Positions 1-9,991 of a stretch of DNA of 64,000 nucleotides are shown piece after piece; position 1 is the stretch's first letter, and the number at the start of each line of letters is the position of its first letter. The notes below the pieces were generated by a model. That model saw only the letters and a program-made list of their open reading frames with translations. It was not told where the DNA came from and did not search any database. The DNA comes from Paracoccidioides lutzii Pb01 (taxonomy: Eukaryota; Ascomycota; Eurotiomycetes; Onygenales; Ajellomycetaceae). The position numbers and the translations under genes are program-made. Location of the stretch: NCBI RefSeq assembly GCF_000150705.2, contig NW_015440960.1, positions 878,621 to 942,620 on the forward strand. Reading direction: 5' to 3'.

Positions 1-2640
1 GTGTTTTCAGAACGCAGTGGCAATGACGCTGACCTGACTGAGGAGACCGACAATGACGACAGCGATGACAGCGACAACAGTGATGAAAGCAATGAGGAAA
101 TTTGGGAAAGAAGACAAGCTTCTTCCTCCCGAACATTATGAGGCTGGGGAGGCCAACCTTGACATGAAACGCCTACAGCTGTGTCATTAATACAAATAGA
201 CAATCAGTGGGATGGACAGAGTCCATGACCACTGGCACCAGTGAGTGTGATCCCAAGTGTGCACCAGGCAAACTCACTAACTGTGGAGGATCTCAGGTAC
301 TGCAAATATATGAAGAGAGATTTGTTCAATGCCTACCAGGCACCCTTGATCCAGTCCCTTAAAGGGTTCCTCAGCTGGGCTTGTGATCATGTCGCGGCAA
401 AGGAGGAAGAAGGTGAATGGGGATCCCAGCTGTCAGCTCTTTGATAACGTTCTGGAAACGGTATTCTCAGGTCTATAAGCAAGACACCAGCACACCATTG
501 ACCCTCTGATCATGGCACAATCACAGGATGTGAGTACTAAATCTTCAACCACATTCTGTATTCCTCATTTTGAGTATCTCCATCTAAACTGTCGCGGTAG
601 GTGATTGAGCTCATCACTGATGAGAAGAAATTCAGCTGTGAACTGAGGACGCCAGGGACCATGTACGTTGATGAACTTGCAAAGTATGATCATATGCTTC
701 TGACCACAAATGAGATGGAGTTTCAGGTTGATTGGGCGCGCACTCAGCTGATTCTCTCCTCCCAGCTCGCGGCTGTCATGGGCAACTGACTGGATGCCTT
801 GACCCAGCTTCACTATCGCGATCCAGTGCTCACACTGGTCTTGGACCCTCATTCCAGTACATCACATCTGTGTGAGGCTCACCACCCACTTCACCAAGAT
901 CTTCTTGGGCATGAATGATGTGTAGGTTTTACCTCATGCTTCATGAATGCTTTGTTGCCTCATTATCCAACTAACTGTGCACTCAGTTACACTTTTTGAC
1001 TTCTGGAGATTATCTACAACCTTACTCTGATACTCAGTCCACATGTATTTCTTCTGGTGATACTGTTTCACATCAAGGTGTTCAAGTCATCAAGTCTCAA
1101 AGCCTCTGAGAAGCTGTACAGCCTGGGCATTCTGGACAGGCTCAACTAGCAGGAACTGCCACTGTGAGATGATCTGTTGGACAAGTTCATCTTCTGCATC
1201 ATGATCTGCGAAGGAGATGGCATCTGAATCACACATGAGAGGTGGCTGACCACATTGTCACTGCGAAATCACATGAAAAATGGCAGTGAGATCACAGGCT
1301 TTGATCAGGCCATGAAGCCGTATGTCCCTCTGTGATGAAGCCGTGAAGGCTTTTAATGAGAGTCATGAGTATTCATCTGTCCTTCCCTTTCTGCTGATTG
1401 CTCTCATTCTTAGCCCTCTTACTGCTTCTGGAGTGAGTGTGTGCTAATGTTAGCATTGTCGGACAGTGGATGTGAGCAATTTTCTTCAGAATCTGATGCT
1501 TCAGCATGCCAGTATCAATACATTTCTCAAACACTCTCTGGATCGGAGCATCACTGCTGATATCCTCAGCATCTACTGTGGTCTCAAGCTGCAGAAGATG
1601 CTGATGAGAATGATGTGCTCAATGAGCTGGTTCATCAACTCCTGCTGACTCTGAGAACTGACACTGAAGAAGTTGAGATCAGTGAACCATCTGTCTCACA
1701 TTCTGAGGATCTTTCAGAGAGTTGAACATCTGAAGAAATGCTGTGACTCTGCTGCAAGCTGGCTCCGTGGCAGAAGCAGACAGAGGTACCGGCGAATGGC
1801 TGAGAAAGACAAGTGGTGGGAGAAGTGGTGGGAGAAGTGATACAGAGACCAGGTTGAGAAACATGAGAGATGAGATGAGAGGCATCACAAAGCTGTTCAC
1901 TAGCTCTGCAGTGAGAAGTAACGCGCGAGGACTCTGCTCAAGTGTGAGATTCTGAAATGACATCAACAGGAACAGCTGGTGATCAGCAGTGAGCAACAGC
2001 TCTTCAGAAGGGTGGTTGATGAGAATGTGAGAAGTGAACTGGAGCAGTACATGGCGCCTGAGCTGATGATAATGATTGATGTGGTCCTGATGCTGCTGTC
2101 AACAGAGGTGGAACTGCAATGATAGATCAGAGCCATTCACGCAGTCTGTGCATATTGCCCTGTTGAGAAGGGTCCTCTCTGCTGTCAGTGTGGCTGTGTT
2201 TTCTCCCCCAAGTCAACCACGTCAAAACTGACAGACTTCAGGCAGAAGTGATTGGCCAGCCATCATCAAACAGGCTCCTCGGCTCGGCCGCTCGAGTGGT
2301 TTGGACGGAACCACGACTCAAAATGTGCTTTATCTGTTTGCAGAACATCAAGCTCATGCTGGCAGACTGAGTCTATTTGTTCCATGAATCAGAAAATCTG
2401 ACTAAATATTTCTAGAGGTGGCATCTGGATTTAAGTTCCGGCCGATGGATTGCAATATGTGCAATGAGAGGCTGGCGACACTGAAGGGTCTTCTGGTCCA
2501 TGCGGAATGCGCACACGGCACCATTACCCGTTCACCCAAGTACAGCATGATCACACAAACTGTGCCACACGCGTCAACAGGGGAGGCCATTAACAGTTGA
2601 CTGCCGCCGACCTCCCAGCAATCATGGTCTTCACGCGGAA
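1..2640 (+). pseudogene. Broken DUF3435 (tyrosine-recombinase-like) gene with a C2H2 finger
   Basis: Fragments in all three plus frames line up in order with the fungal DUF3435 family as I know it. First comes an acidic N-terminus, then EDKLLPPEHYEA near 110-150 and a YCKYMKRDLFNAYQAPLIQS stretch near 300-360. The core around 760-900 reads LAAVMGN, ALTQLHYRD, LTLVLDPHSSTSH. A block near 1040-1180 reads LILSPHVFLL and SEKLYSLGILDRLN. The 1466-1640 block reads LQHASINTFLKHSLDRSI. Near 2440-2520 a C2H2 finger reads CNMCNERLATLKGLLVHAE. DUF3435 proteins are related to tyrosine recombinases, including the captains of Starship elements. Stops and frameshifts break the gene everywhere, and it runs off the left edge. 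In relatives the HS of KHSLDR is, as I recall, HY, so the presumed tyrosine is gone here. Family assignment is fairly secure; membership of a Starship is not shown. Confidence 0.72.
2418..2600 (+). other. C2H2 zinc-finger remnant of the DUF3435 gene
   Basis: A 60-codon open stretch carries one classical finger: Cys-x2-Cys, a 12-residue finger loop, then His with a second His five residues on (CNMCNERLATLKGLLVHAE followed by CAH). It follows the other DUF3435 fragments in the expected order, so I read it as the C-terminal part of that pseudogene rather than an independent small gene. Confidence 0.55.
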
Positions 2641-2818
2641 CCACCGCGAGGAGTCCAGCTATCGGGCCTGGAACATCCGAGTAATCTCACAGATCATCCA
2701 CAATCCTTCACCTCCTTATCTGCCTTTCCGTTTCCCTTTTGCGTTCGATAAAGGATAAACTACTGAAAAGCTGCCATCACAGTTTTTGGTACTCCAGCGC
2801 TTTGATCTTTTAACAATC

Positions 2819-2913
2819 TTTCGGACCCTTCAATCACGTGACTGTTTTCCACCATATATAGTCGTTCCCGTAGCTAGCAACCTTTGCAATCAACCAAGCT
2901 TGCCATTCTGTTA
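2819..2913 (+). repeat. 5' LTR of Copia relic
   Basis: Aligns along its length with the 3' copy at 6239-6335, sharing the run from ccatatatag through gctagcaacctttgcaatca to the end. The first bases are TT instead of TG, and the end is TTA instead of TCA. It contains a TATA-like ccatatatag and a CACGTGAC box. The target duplication CAATC abuts its left end. Confidence 0.85.
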
Positions 2914-2927
2914 GGTTATGAGACCCG
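2914..2927 (+). other. Primer-binding site fitting the initiator tRNA-Met anticodon arm
   Basis: GGTTATGAGACCCG begins directly at the end of the 5' LTR. Its first nine bases complement CTCATAACC, the anticodon loop of initiator tRNA-Met, as in elements of the Drosophila copia type that prime from a cleaved half tRNA. The same motif follows the LTRs at 31947 and 32623. Confidence 0.6.
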
Positions 2928-5900
2928 TTTTTGCTCCCAAACGCTGCCAATTCGGGAGTTATCTTGTCGAAATCAGCGACTGCTTTCTTCATCTGATCTC
3001 TATCTTATTTATCTTTTATATATTAAGAGACCTACGCTCCCTATTTGGCGGAGTCCTTGACGCGTTCCTCAATCTTTCGGGACACGCGAAGAAGACGAAA
3101 GGATATCACCCTAAAGAAGCGAATTTCGATGAGATTCCTCTCTAGAATAGAGAAGTCTTCTTAGAAGCCCTTTTTTATCTATATTTTGATCCTTTGATCA
3201 ATCAAATCAACAAGGATGGCTGATCCAGTGAGATCACCTCTATTACGCGTTCGCGATCCCGAGTACGAATAAATTCAGACGTATCAGTTACCTCAAATCA
3301 AACCCCCACCTCCCGAGAGCCTATCTGATCCTTTGAGGACTTAACTGTCCATAATACCCCTGGGATCTCAGATCTCAATCTCCCTACAGCTCCTGCATCT
3401 GTTAGGCCTCCTCGATCCCACCTTGCCCCCAATACCCCGGCTGGGCAGAGACCTGATGATGGTCCTAGTCACCATTCTCTTAGCAGAATGCAGCTGGAAC
3501 TGGAAAATAATAGAGAGAAATGTAAAGCTCTGGAACTAGAGCTTCAGTTAGAAAAACTTCAAGCAGCCTGGGCTGCTAATAACTACAACAACATTGCCAC
3601 TGCCAATTCTCCTGTGAGCCGTGATACAGCCTGGAATCCTCAGATTGGCAGCAAACTCCAGTATAATCTCTACGACCCTGATAACCGTGTTGGCAAGGCA
3701 ATTAGCCAGTTCAAAGAAGATATCAAGAACATTCACAAGTCAAGTGCCTTAAACTGGCACTCTCAACTATGTGACTTGGAGATCTTTGATAAAATCAAGG
3801 CTAGTAGCTGCCCAATGCTGGATCATAATTGAGGAAGAGCAAACATGTGATCCCATGAGGATTCTGAATTGGCTCCCTTTTGGGAAGCGAAGAACTGATG
3901 ATTATACATCTTTATATCCAACTCCTTGAGCTCCTCAGTTGAAGCTCACCTTCTAAAGAATGATGAGATTCGCATCACCTTCACCCTATGGTATGCAATT
4001 GAGGAGGAATACTTAGTACCAAGGACTCAACTTCACAGGAAGGATATATGACCTCTACAGCTCTTGCAAATGAGAAGATGGACGATATACACTCCTACTT
4101 CAATAAATTTCACGCAGCTCTCATCAAGTTAGAGATGCTGAAGATGTCCTCACCTGAGAATCTGATATTGGATATCTTTTACTCAGATCTATCAACAACA
4201 TGGCGCAATTATGTCCAGAAGAATGTTGAAGAGGCTCAGATCTCAAAATATACTGCTGTTGTATTGAATGTCATCTCAATTATGAAGGAAATTCACTCTT
4301 AGATTGACCCTCTCAAAGATAAGAATACATCTGCTACTACACAGGTCAATGCAGCTGATCCTTCAACCTCAATATCTCACACAGGATTCTGTTCTCAAAT
4401 GCAGTCTAGGCATCACCATCTCTGTGATTCTGAGGCTTCACCTACTTATTTTGAGGACAAATACCTTACCGTGAAATCTGCTCGCTTGCTCACTCTGACA
4501 AGACTTCTAAGCATTGGCAGAAGGACAATGCTGATAAAATAAAGAAATTCAACAAGAACAAGAGCAAGAGCAAGGCAAAGGACAACAACGGGGATAAAGC
4601 AGACATCGAGTCCTCAATAATCAGTGATGACTCTTTTCACACAGTGAACCTTGCAGAGATTATTATCATTTCAGCATGCTTTGTTGGGCGATGCAATAAT
4701 GACCTCATCATATGAGATAGTGATGCTGGCTGTCATATTGCTCATAACAGGTCAACAATGCAGGTCAAATCATTTGATATAAGACCCGCTGAGTGGTTTG
4801 TGGAAATTTCCAACAGAAAGATGTCAACTTCTCTAGAACATATGTCTCTGTAGTATCAGTCACCACCTCCAGAGCTCTAATGACTATGTCAACATCTTGA
4901 GAATGACATATCTTGCAGATATATATGATTACTGCATTCTTGAATTCTCAGCTGCCACAGAATGAGTATGTATATATGTGTCAGCCTGCAGGTTGAGGAG
5001 AAGGTTGAGGAGACTTAGTCTGTGAGTTAATGCAAGAATTCTACAGTCAAACAAACAACCTTTCTATGATATGAGGAGCTGTGAAAAATGCAGTGTCAGC
5101 ATGATGCTGAGCTCTTTATTCATGACTCACAAGAGGTTTATATTACAGTTTATGTAGATGATATTCACCTCTACAGATCATATATCAAAAGTTTGAACTG
5201 AACAAAATCCGAGATCACTGCCTGTTTTGAGATTAAAGATGTAGAAGACTCAAACTGCTTCTTGAATATGATAATAGAGCAGAAGTTCAACTCTCTTATC
5301 ATATCTCAATCTCTATTTGTTCAGAATCTTTTGAAGAAGTTCTCTATGAAAGATTGTCATTCAACCTCTTCTCCAATGAAGTAGAATGTTGATTTTGGGG
5401 AGATGATGAAGAACCAGTGATATACACTAGGGAATTCACTCTACACGCCTATCAATCAGACATCAGACTTCTACAATATCTACCTGTCAATACATGCCCT
5501 GACATTAGCTTTGCTAGCGAATTCCTTTGAGTGTTTTAGCTCCCACTCAATTTCAAAGAACTGAGCAGCCTTAAAATGTGTCCTACATTACCTCTGAGGT
5601 ACACCTGACATTGGTGTCACCTACTATAAGAGGCTCTGATATAGAACCTGCGGTCTATGCTCATGCTGATTGAGCAGACAGAGACCAAGGTTTCCATTTC
5701 ACCACTGGTTATATCATCTACATGGCCGGTGGCCCTGTCTCCTGGAGGAGTTGTAAGCAGACTGATATCTCTAGATCCTCTACAGAAGCTGATGCTGGAT
5801 TCCTACCCTCCCAGCTCAAAGAGTTGAACACTGTTGACAGGGCTATTCTACCCTCAGCTAACCCTCTCACCTCCCCTATTCACGCTGACAACAAGTCCGG

Positions 5901-6238
5901 AATAGAGCTCTTCTAGTGAAGCTATATCACTCCACTCCAAGCATGTGGAAGGTTCACTTTTACTCCCTCCGAGATCTTGTTCACAAGAATGAGATTGTTC
6001 TACACTACGTGTCATCTGCAGATAATGTGGCGGATGGTCTTACCAAGTCACTGGGAGCCACTAAGTTCGCTCACTAGAAGGAGATTGTAAAGCTGAGAAA
6101 ATGAGTGCTTCCTTTAGTGCTCTCCACTTTTTCAACTGGTTTTACCACTGTCTTGTTTTACCAGTTGAACTTTGTACCCTTGCAAGGCAGTAAGCCTATT
6201 GTTGTATATGGTATTGAGTACTCTATGGTGAGAGGGGG

Positions 6239-6335
6239 TGTCAGAACCCTCAGTCACGCGACATATATTTCCACCATATATAGTTGTTCTCTTAGCTAGC
6301 AACCTTTGCAATCAACCAAGTTTGCCATTCTGTCA
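6239..6335 (+). repeat. 3' LTR of Copia relic
   Basis: A 97-bp copy starting TGTCAG and ending TGTCA, preceded by a purine tract and followed by the target duplication CAATC at 6336-6340. It differs from the 5' copy by substitutions and a few small indels, so the insertion is old. Confidence 0.85.
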
Positions 6336-6340
6336 CAATC

Positions 6341-7752
6341 ATGATCATCTGCTGAGTTTCAGGGAGGGTTACAGAGATGATCCATTGATGGACTCCCCTG
6401 ATAAGACCCAGAGTTCTCCCATACAAAAATGTACATCTTACCTAAGGTATAGATCTTCTGCTGTTAGGAGGGGCTGGGCAGTGTTATTTGGATAAATAAC
6501 AAATCTTTTTGATTAACATGTCACCTCTAAATTTTTTTTTGTATACATGTCTTCTAGTTTGATTTTGGCAAATGGGGGAAGCATGAGCATTAAAAAAAAT
6601 CAAAAGGAATAAAAACATTAACGCTGAGGGCATGACAGCAGTGAAGGAATTGTTGGGAGTGGGGGGAAGATCGAAGTGGCACAAAAGGCGCAGAGAAGTC
6701 CTGTAAGGCGATTAATTAGAGGTTCAGTCGAGAGGCTTCTGGACAGGGGCATTTCTCCTTTGAGCTCGCTTTTCCTTCACCATGTCAAGGGGTCCGTGTG
6801 ATGTCGGCTCCTTTGCTTTGGCCTTTGCTCCAAGATAGATCAATTCAGGCCTCGATTGACAAGTATCATCAATTTGGGTGGTGCTTCTGCAAAAACAGGA
6901 TTCTATGACACTATGCAGTCCTCAGCATATGTAGATTCTACAAGTCCAACTTGCCAGGTCATTCTCTAAGAAGGATTTAACATGGAGAATATTTAAGATG
7001 ACAGACTTTAAATATCAGCCGGTGGCCTGTTCTTCCCCCTGAACTTCTTCTCATGCTCATTCTCCTGCTGCACCTCCAGTAACAGCACCAGCAGAGAAGG
7101 AACCACCTCATTGAACCCAATCAAGAATCTTGTTATGAATTTTATGGTTTACATTACTAGGGGGCTTAGCAAGCCTTGTGCAGCCTCTCAACCCCAGGCC
7201 CCTCTGCATGGCAAACTCATTTGAGATAACCTATAGATTTGGCTGGCCATATCTATAATACTTCTCAGCAACTAGGTAATATTCAGTTCTGAGCTCATAT
7301 CAATGGGAGCATCCCATTCAGTGTATCTATGGCTGGAATGCGACATGAAACTGCAATATTTGAAGCAAAACACACGAACGGCCGGTAGGTGGAGCTTATG
7401 ATTGAATGAGCTCCTGAGACTGACTGTCTCAGATCAAAAATACCATGTCTATCGCATGCACGATAGCAGCAGAGGATGGCGAACTGAGGTTCGACCATGT
7501 CCGATCAGCATTGACCGTGAACGGGTACTGTGACCCGGGGCGGGCACAGGAGCGCGATGAGCTGTATGAGAGAACTTGTCGATACCTTTTCCTTAGTAAA
7601 TATGCCAGAACGCGGGAGATAATTCCGCCGAATAGCAGGCAATCCTCGCAGGGAAGCTTCCACTATCCCTATTTAGAGACGAGAATTCACCAGTGGAGGA
7701 TTGTGTGCTTTTGGTTTTCCTTCATCATATTTTCCTTTCAGTGATCACATCT
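6341..7752. other. Gene-poor stretch, no supported gene
   Basis: No domain is recognised. On the minus strand 6730-6871 stays open for about 45 codons (…PELIYLGAKAKAKEPTSHGP…) and could be a scrap of a gene. A plus ORF at 7445-7744 has 99 codons but no family I know and no conserved motif. I do not call either as a gene. Confidence 0.4.
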
Positions 7753-8029
7753 TGTGGCAATACTGCTGGTTGTAGTGCTGAACGTTGGTGCGTCGCGCTC
7801 TCCATTCAGCGCAAGGTGTGACTTGTTGGATTTTCTGTAGCACATGCGTGCTTCGTGTCTTCGTCGCCGGACGGTTCAATAGTTTATGAAGTTAGTTATT
7901 TTTGTAAAACTTCTTCTATACTTATACATGAGAGTATATAAAGCCTGCCATCTTCCGGCTATGCTTCTATCATTCTATATCCCTTTCTTTTTCCTCACAA
8001 AGGCCGTCCCAGCTTTGTGAATCGCCACA
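7753..8029 (+). repeat. Candidate solo LTR
   Basis: The 277-bp segment begins TGTGGC and ends GCCACA, a perfect 6-bp inverted terminus of the TG…CA type. It contains a good TATA box (gagtatataaagcc near 7930) and a CT-rich tract near 7980, a layout expected of an LTR promoter. No matching second copy is in the window and the flanking 5-mers (catct, cttcc) do not match, so this is only a candidate. The alternative is a cellular promoter region. Confidence 0.3.
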
Positions 8030-8083
8030 CTTCCATCATGTCATACCACTGGAAGTGCTTGCCAGTGCGCTGGTACTTGCAGC

Positions 8084-8594
8084 CTAAAATACCGTCCACC
8101 AAGATATCATCTGAACTGCAGATTTTGGAGCAAGGGTTTTGGAGTCGGTTGAAAATAGGTGATTCTTTCTTGTCTTCTCAATAAACACAGTGGGCGGATT
8201 CTCATACTGTGGTTGGAGTATCTGTAGCGCTTCCTGTAGCGCTTCCAGAATTGTCAAACCCATTGCAATAGGGATCAGCACCTTCTCCTGGTCCATCTGC
8301 AAAACCCACTTCCAGGCCATCTCAAAGACACAGTGAGCATCACCCCTTGCCACGAAACCTCTGCAAATGATAAAAACCAACTTCCCGGAAAACCTTGCCC
8401 CGGTTGCATTTTTTTCATTGAATGACACTGACTCAAGAATATTGAGGTCAAAATCTGGTGGCTGCAGTTTTGGAATACAGAGTGGAAATTTAAACAGGTC
8501 TCTGGATTGCTGAAAAGAAAGCAACAAAATCATGCAGGTTCTCAAGAATCAGAGGGATGATATCAAGTGGGAGGCGCACTAGATTGTCTGTCAT
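8084..8594 (-). pseudogene. Broken F-box protein gene
   Basis: From an ATG at 8594 the minus strand reads MTDNLVRLPLDIIPLILENL then HDFVAFFSAIQ, a typical F-box start (LPxxIIxLILxxL). The frame then shifts by one base near 8520, and the continuation (SRDLFKFPL…) is open to 8084. The downstream 150 residues have no recognised ligand-binding repeat. F-box proteins normally bring substrates to SCF ubiquitin ligases; this copy is frameshifted and probably dead. A second F-box relic with a similar domain starts about 450 bp away on the other strand at 9042, and the two point away from each other. An intron instead of the frameshift is possible but I see no convincing splice pair. Confidence 0.5.
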
Positions 8595-9041
8595 GGTGAC
8601 AGTGAGGAGTCAGAAAGGAGGATGTCGCACGTCAGTGAGCCTTGTGTGATAGAAGACAATTGAGGATCTGACGGCAGACTTCCCATGTAAACGACAAAAG
8701 GTCATCTGGGTAGAATGTGAGCGGGTGGACGCCGTTGCTGTGAAGGACAAGAAGTGGAAAGGTGAAAAGGAAATGCGGCAATTGATAAAACTATAATATC
8801 CTAGGCGAGTTCAGGCGGTCGGGGTTCCGTGCCTGGCTTGTTTAGCCTCAGGCTGACAGGCGCTAGTTAACTAGTTAGTTTGTTAAGTTGATGCAACCTC
8901 GTGGTGGCGCCCACCTTTCGGCAACCAAAATGGGGACCTCTGGCACGTATTGCAGACTGGTAATATTTGGTTATTCGTTGCCCTCCTATGTAAAGCTGTA
9001 CCCAGTGTTCTCCTTCATTCTTCTCTGTTTTCTACGTCAAT
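8595..9041. promoter_or_regulatory. Shared upstream region of two F-box relics
   Basis: This 447-bp gap separates two divergent F-box relics, so it would once have been a bidirectional promoter. It includes a CTAGTTAACTAGTTAG palindromic run near 8872-8887, a motif type that recurs in non-coding parts of the window (13285, 60630). I see no clear TATA box. Confidence 0.3.
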
Positions 9042-9333
9042 AATGGACGCTCTGAATTCATGCGAATCTGTTCAAGGAACAGTCTGCCATATCACGAGGC
9101 TGCCGTTAGAGATTATCACACTGATTCTTGCAAGCCTAGCAGACTTCGAAGCTCTTTCTGCGACGATTCAAACATGTCGAACGCTCATTTCGGTGTTCCG
9201 ATTCACCAAGATCACCCGGGTTTGGCGTCTAACGATCCAACCTACAATCCGGAATAATCAGCATCATCATAGCAGGGACACTGATAAATGTGCAAGTTTG
9301 ATATTCAGCTGTTCTAATTCCTTCCCATTTTGA
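9042..9333 (+). pseudogene. Truncated F-box protein gene
   Basis: The ATG at 9042 opens MDALNSCESVQGTVCHITR, followed by an F-box (LPLEIITLILASLADFEALS, then ATIQTCRTLI) in the first 55 residues. The frame stays open to 9333, but beyond about residue 60 the protein turns low-complexity, and no downstream domain is found before repeat sequence starts near 9680. It resembles the F-box at 8594-8500 on the opposite strand, so both may come from one expanded family. Fungal F-box proteins are usually 300-600 residues, so this is a fragment. Confidence 0.5.
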
Positions 9334-9679
9334 ATGCAGACTACATTCGAAAGAGCAGCTGTCTATCCCCCTCTAGCCACTGTGTATGCAACGGATCCAA
9401 GGGAGTAAGGCATAGAGTATACAGATAAATTTGCCAGACTACAGTTGACGGCCGGCTGAGATACGGACCATCATAAGATGTACACAATCACACTCCTATC
9501 GCTAAGACCATGCCCATACGCCCAATGATAATTAATTCATGCCAGATCTAAAAGCAAAGCAAGCAGAGTGCAACCAGAGCCGAAGGCGATGGCAAGGTGG
9601 CTGCGCCACCAGAGGCAAGGATGACTTGATGAAAACCCAACGCTGGGAATGGACCCGACGGATTGAAGAAGTCAAAAAG

Positions 9680-9712
9680 TATATATATATATATATGTAT
9701 GTATGTATGTAT
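9680..9712. repeat. (AT)n-(GTAT)n microsatellite
   Basis: About eight AT units pass into four GTAT units. It lies just left of the degenerate LINE fragment and might mark its old 3' end. Confidence 0.85.
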
Positions 9713-9757
9713 TGCTCAGCACAGTGCAGACCAGCAGGACGCCAAGGTCCTGTACGA

Positions 9758-9991
9758 TCATCTCATATAGAGGCGGGGGAATACGAATATCATTAGATGT
9801 AGGGGGAGTGGTGGCGGCGCCGCAGAGAGGTAGTTTCTATGACCAGGAAGATATCTTGGCACAAGATCGTGACATTCAGTGTCAATTTTTGCTGTTAGAT
9901 CTGCTGTTTCATTTCCTAAGATGCCTACATGAGCAGGTACCCAAGATAGATGGATTTGAATGTTTTCATCTATTAGCTTAATTTTTTCCAC
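9758..9991 (-). pseudogene. RNase H fragment of a Tad-type LINE
   Basis: The minus strand reads IHLSWVPAHVGILGNETADL followed by TAKI. This is the conserved C-terminal RNase H signature (WVPAHxGxxGNExADxxAK) of fungal non-LTR retrotransposons, with the late catalytic Asp in the AD pair. Upstream in the element (higher coordinates) a weak continuation, RVEKIKLIDENIQ, runs back to 9991, after which the sequence is nearly pure A+T. Downstream the match ends within about 25 residues. It is a relic, with no complete domain. Confidence 0.6.

Larger units (their letters stand above)
2819..6335 (+). mobile_element. Ty1/Copia retrotransposon relic, internally deleted
   Basis: Both LTRs, a primer-binding site at 2914-2927, a polypurine tract (agaggggg at 6231-6238) and a 5-bp target duplication CAATC (2814-2818 and 6336-6340) define the element. 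Gag-like fragments lie at 3488-3832 and 4048-4302. A Copia protease signature DSDAGCHIAHNRS is near 4714-4752 and a reverse transcriptase box YVDDI near 5150-5165. RNase H and C-terminal segments (GPVSWRSCKQTDISRSSTEA, DNVADGLTKSLGATKF) lie at 5640-6080. No integrase segment is recognisable between protease and reverse transcriptase, and the element is only 3.5 kb against about 5 kb usual for the family. Stops are frequent and CpG is scarce, consistent with RIP-type decay. It cannot encode active proteins. Confidence 0.85.

Noticed and set aside
7445..7744. 99-codon ORF
   Set aside because: No similarity I recognise, no neighbours that support it, and it ends beside a candidate LTR; not called as a gene.
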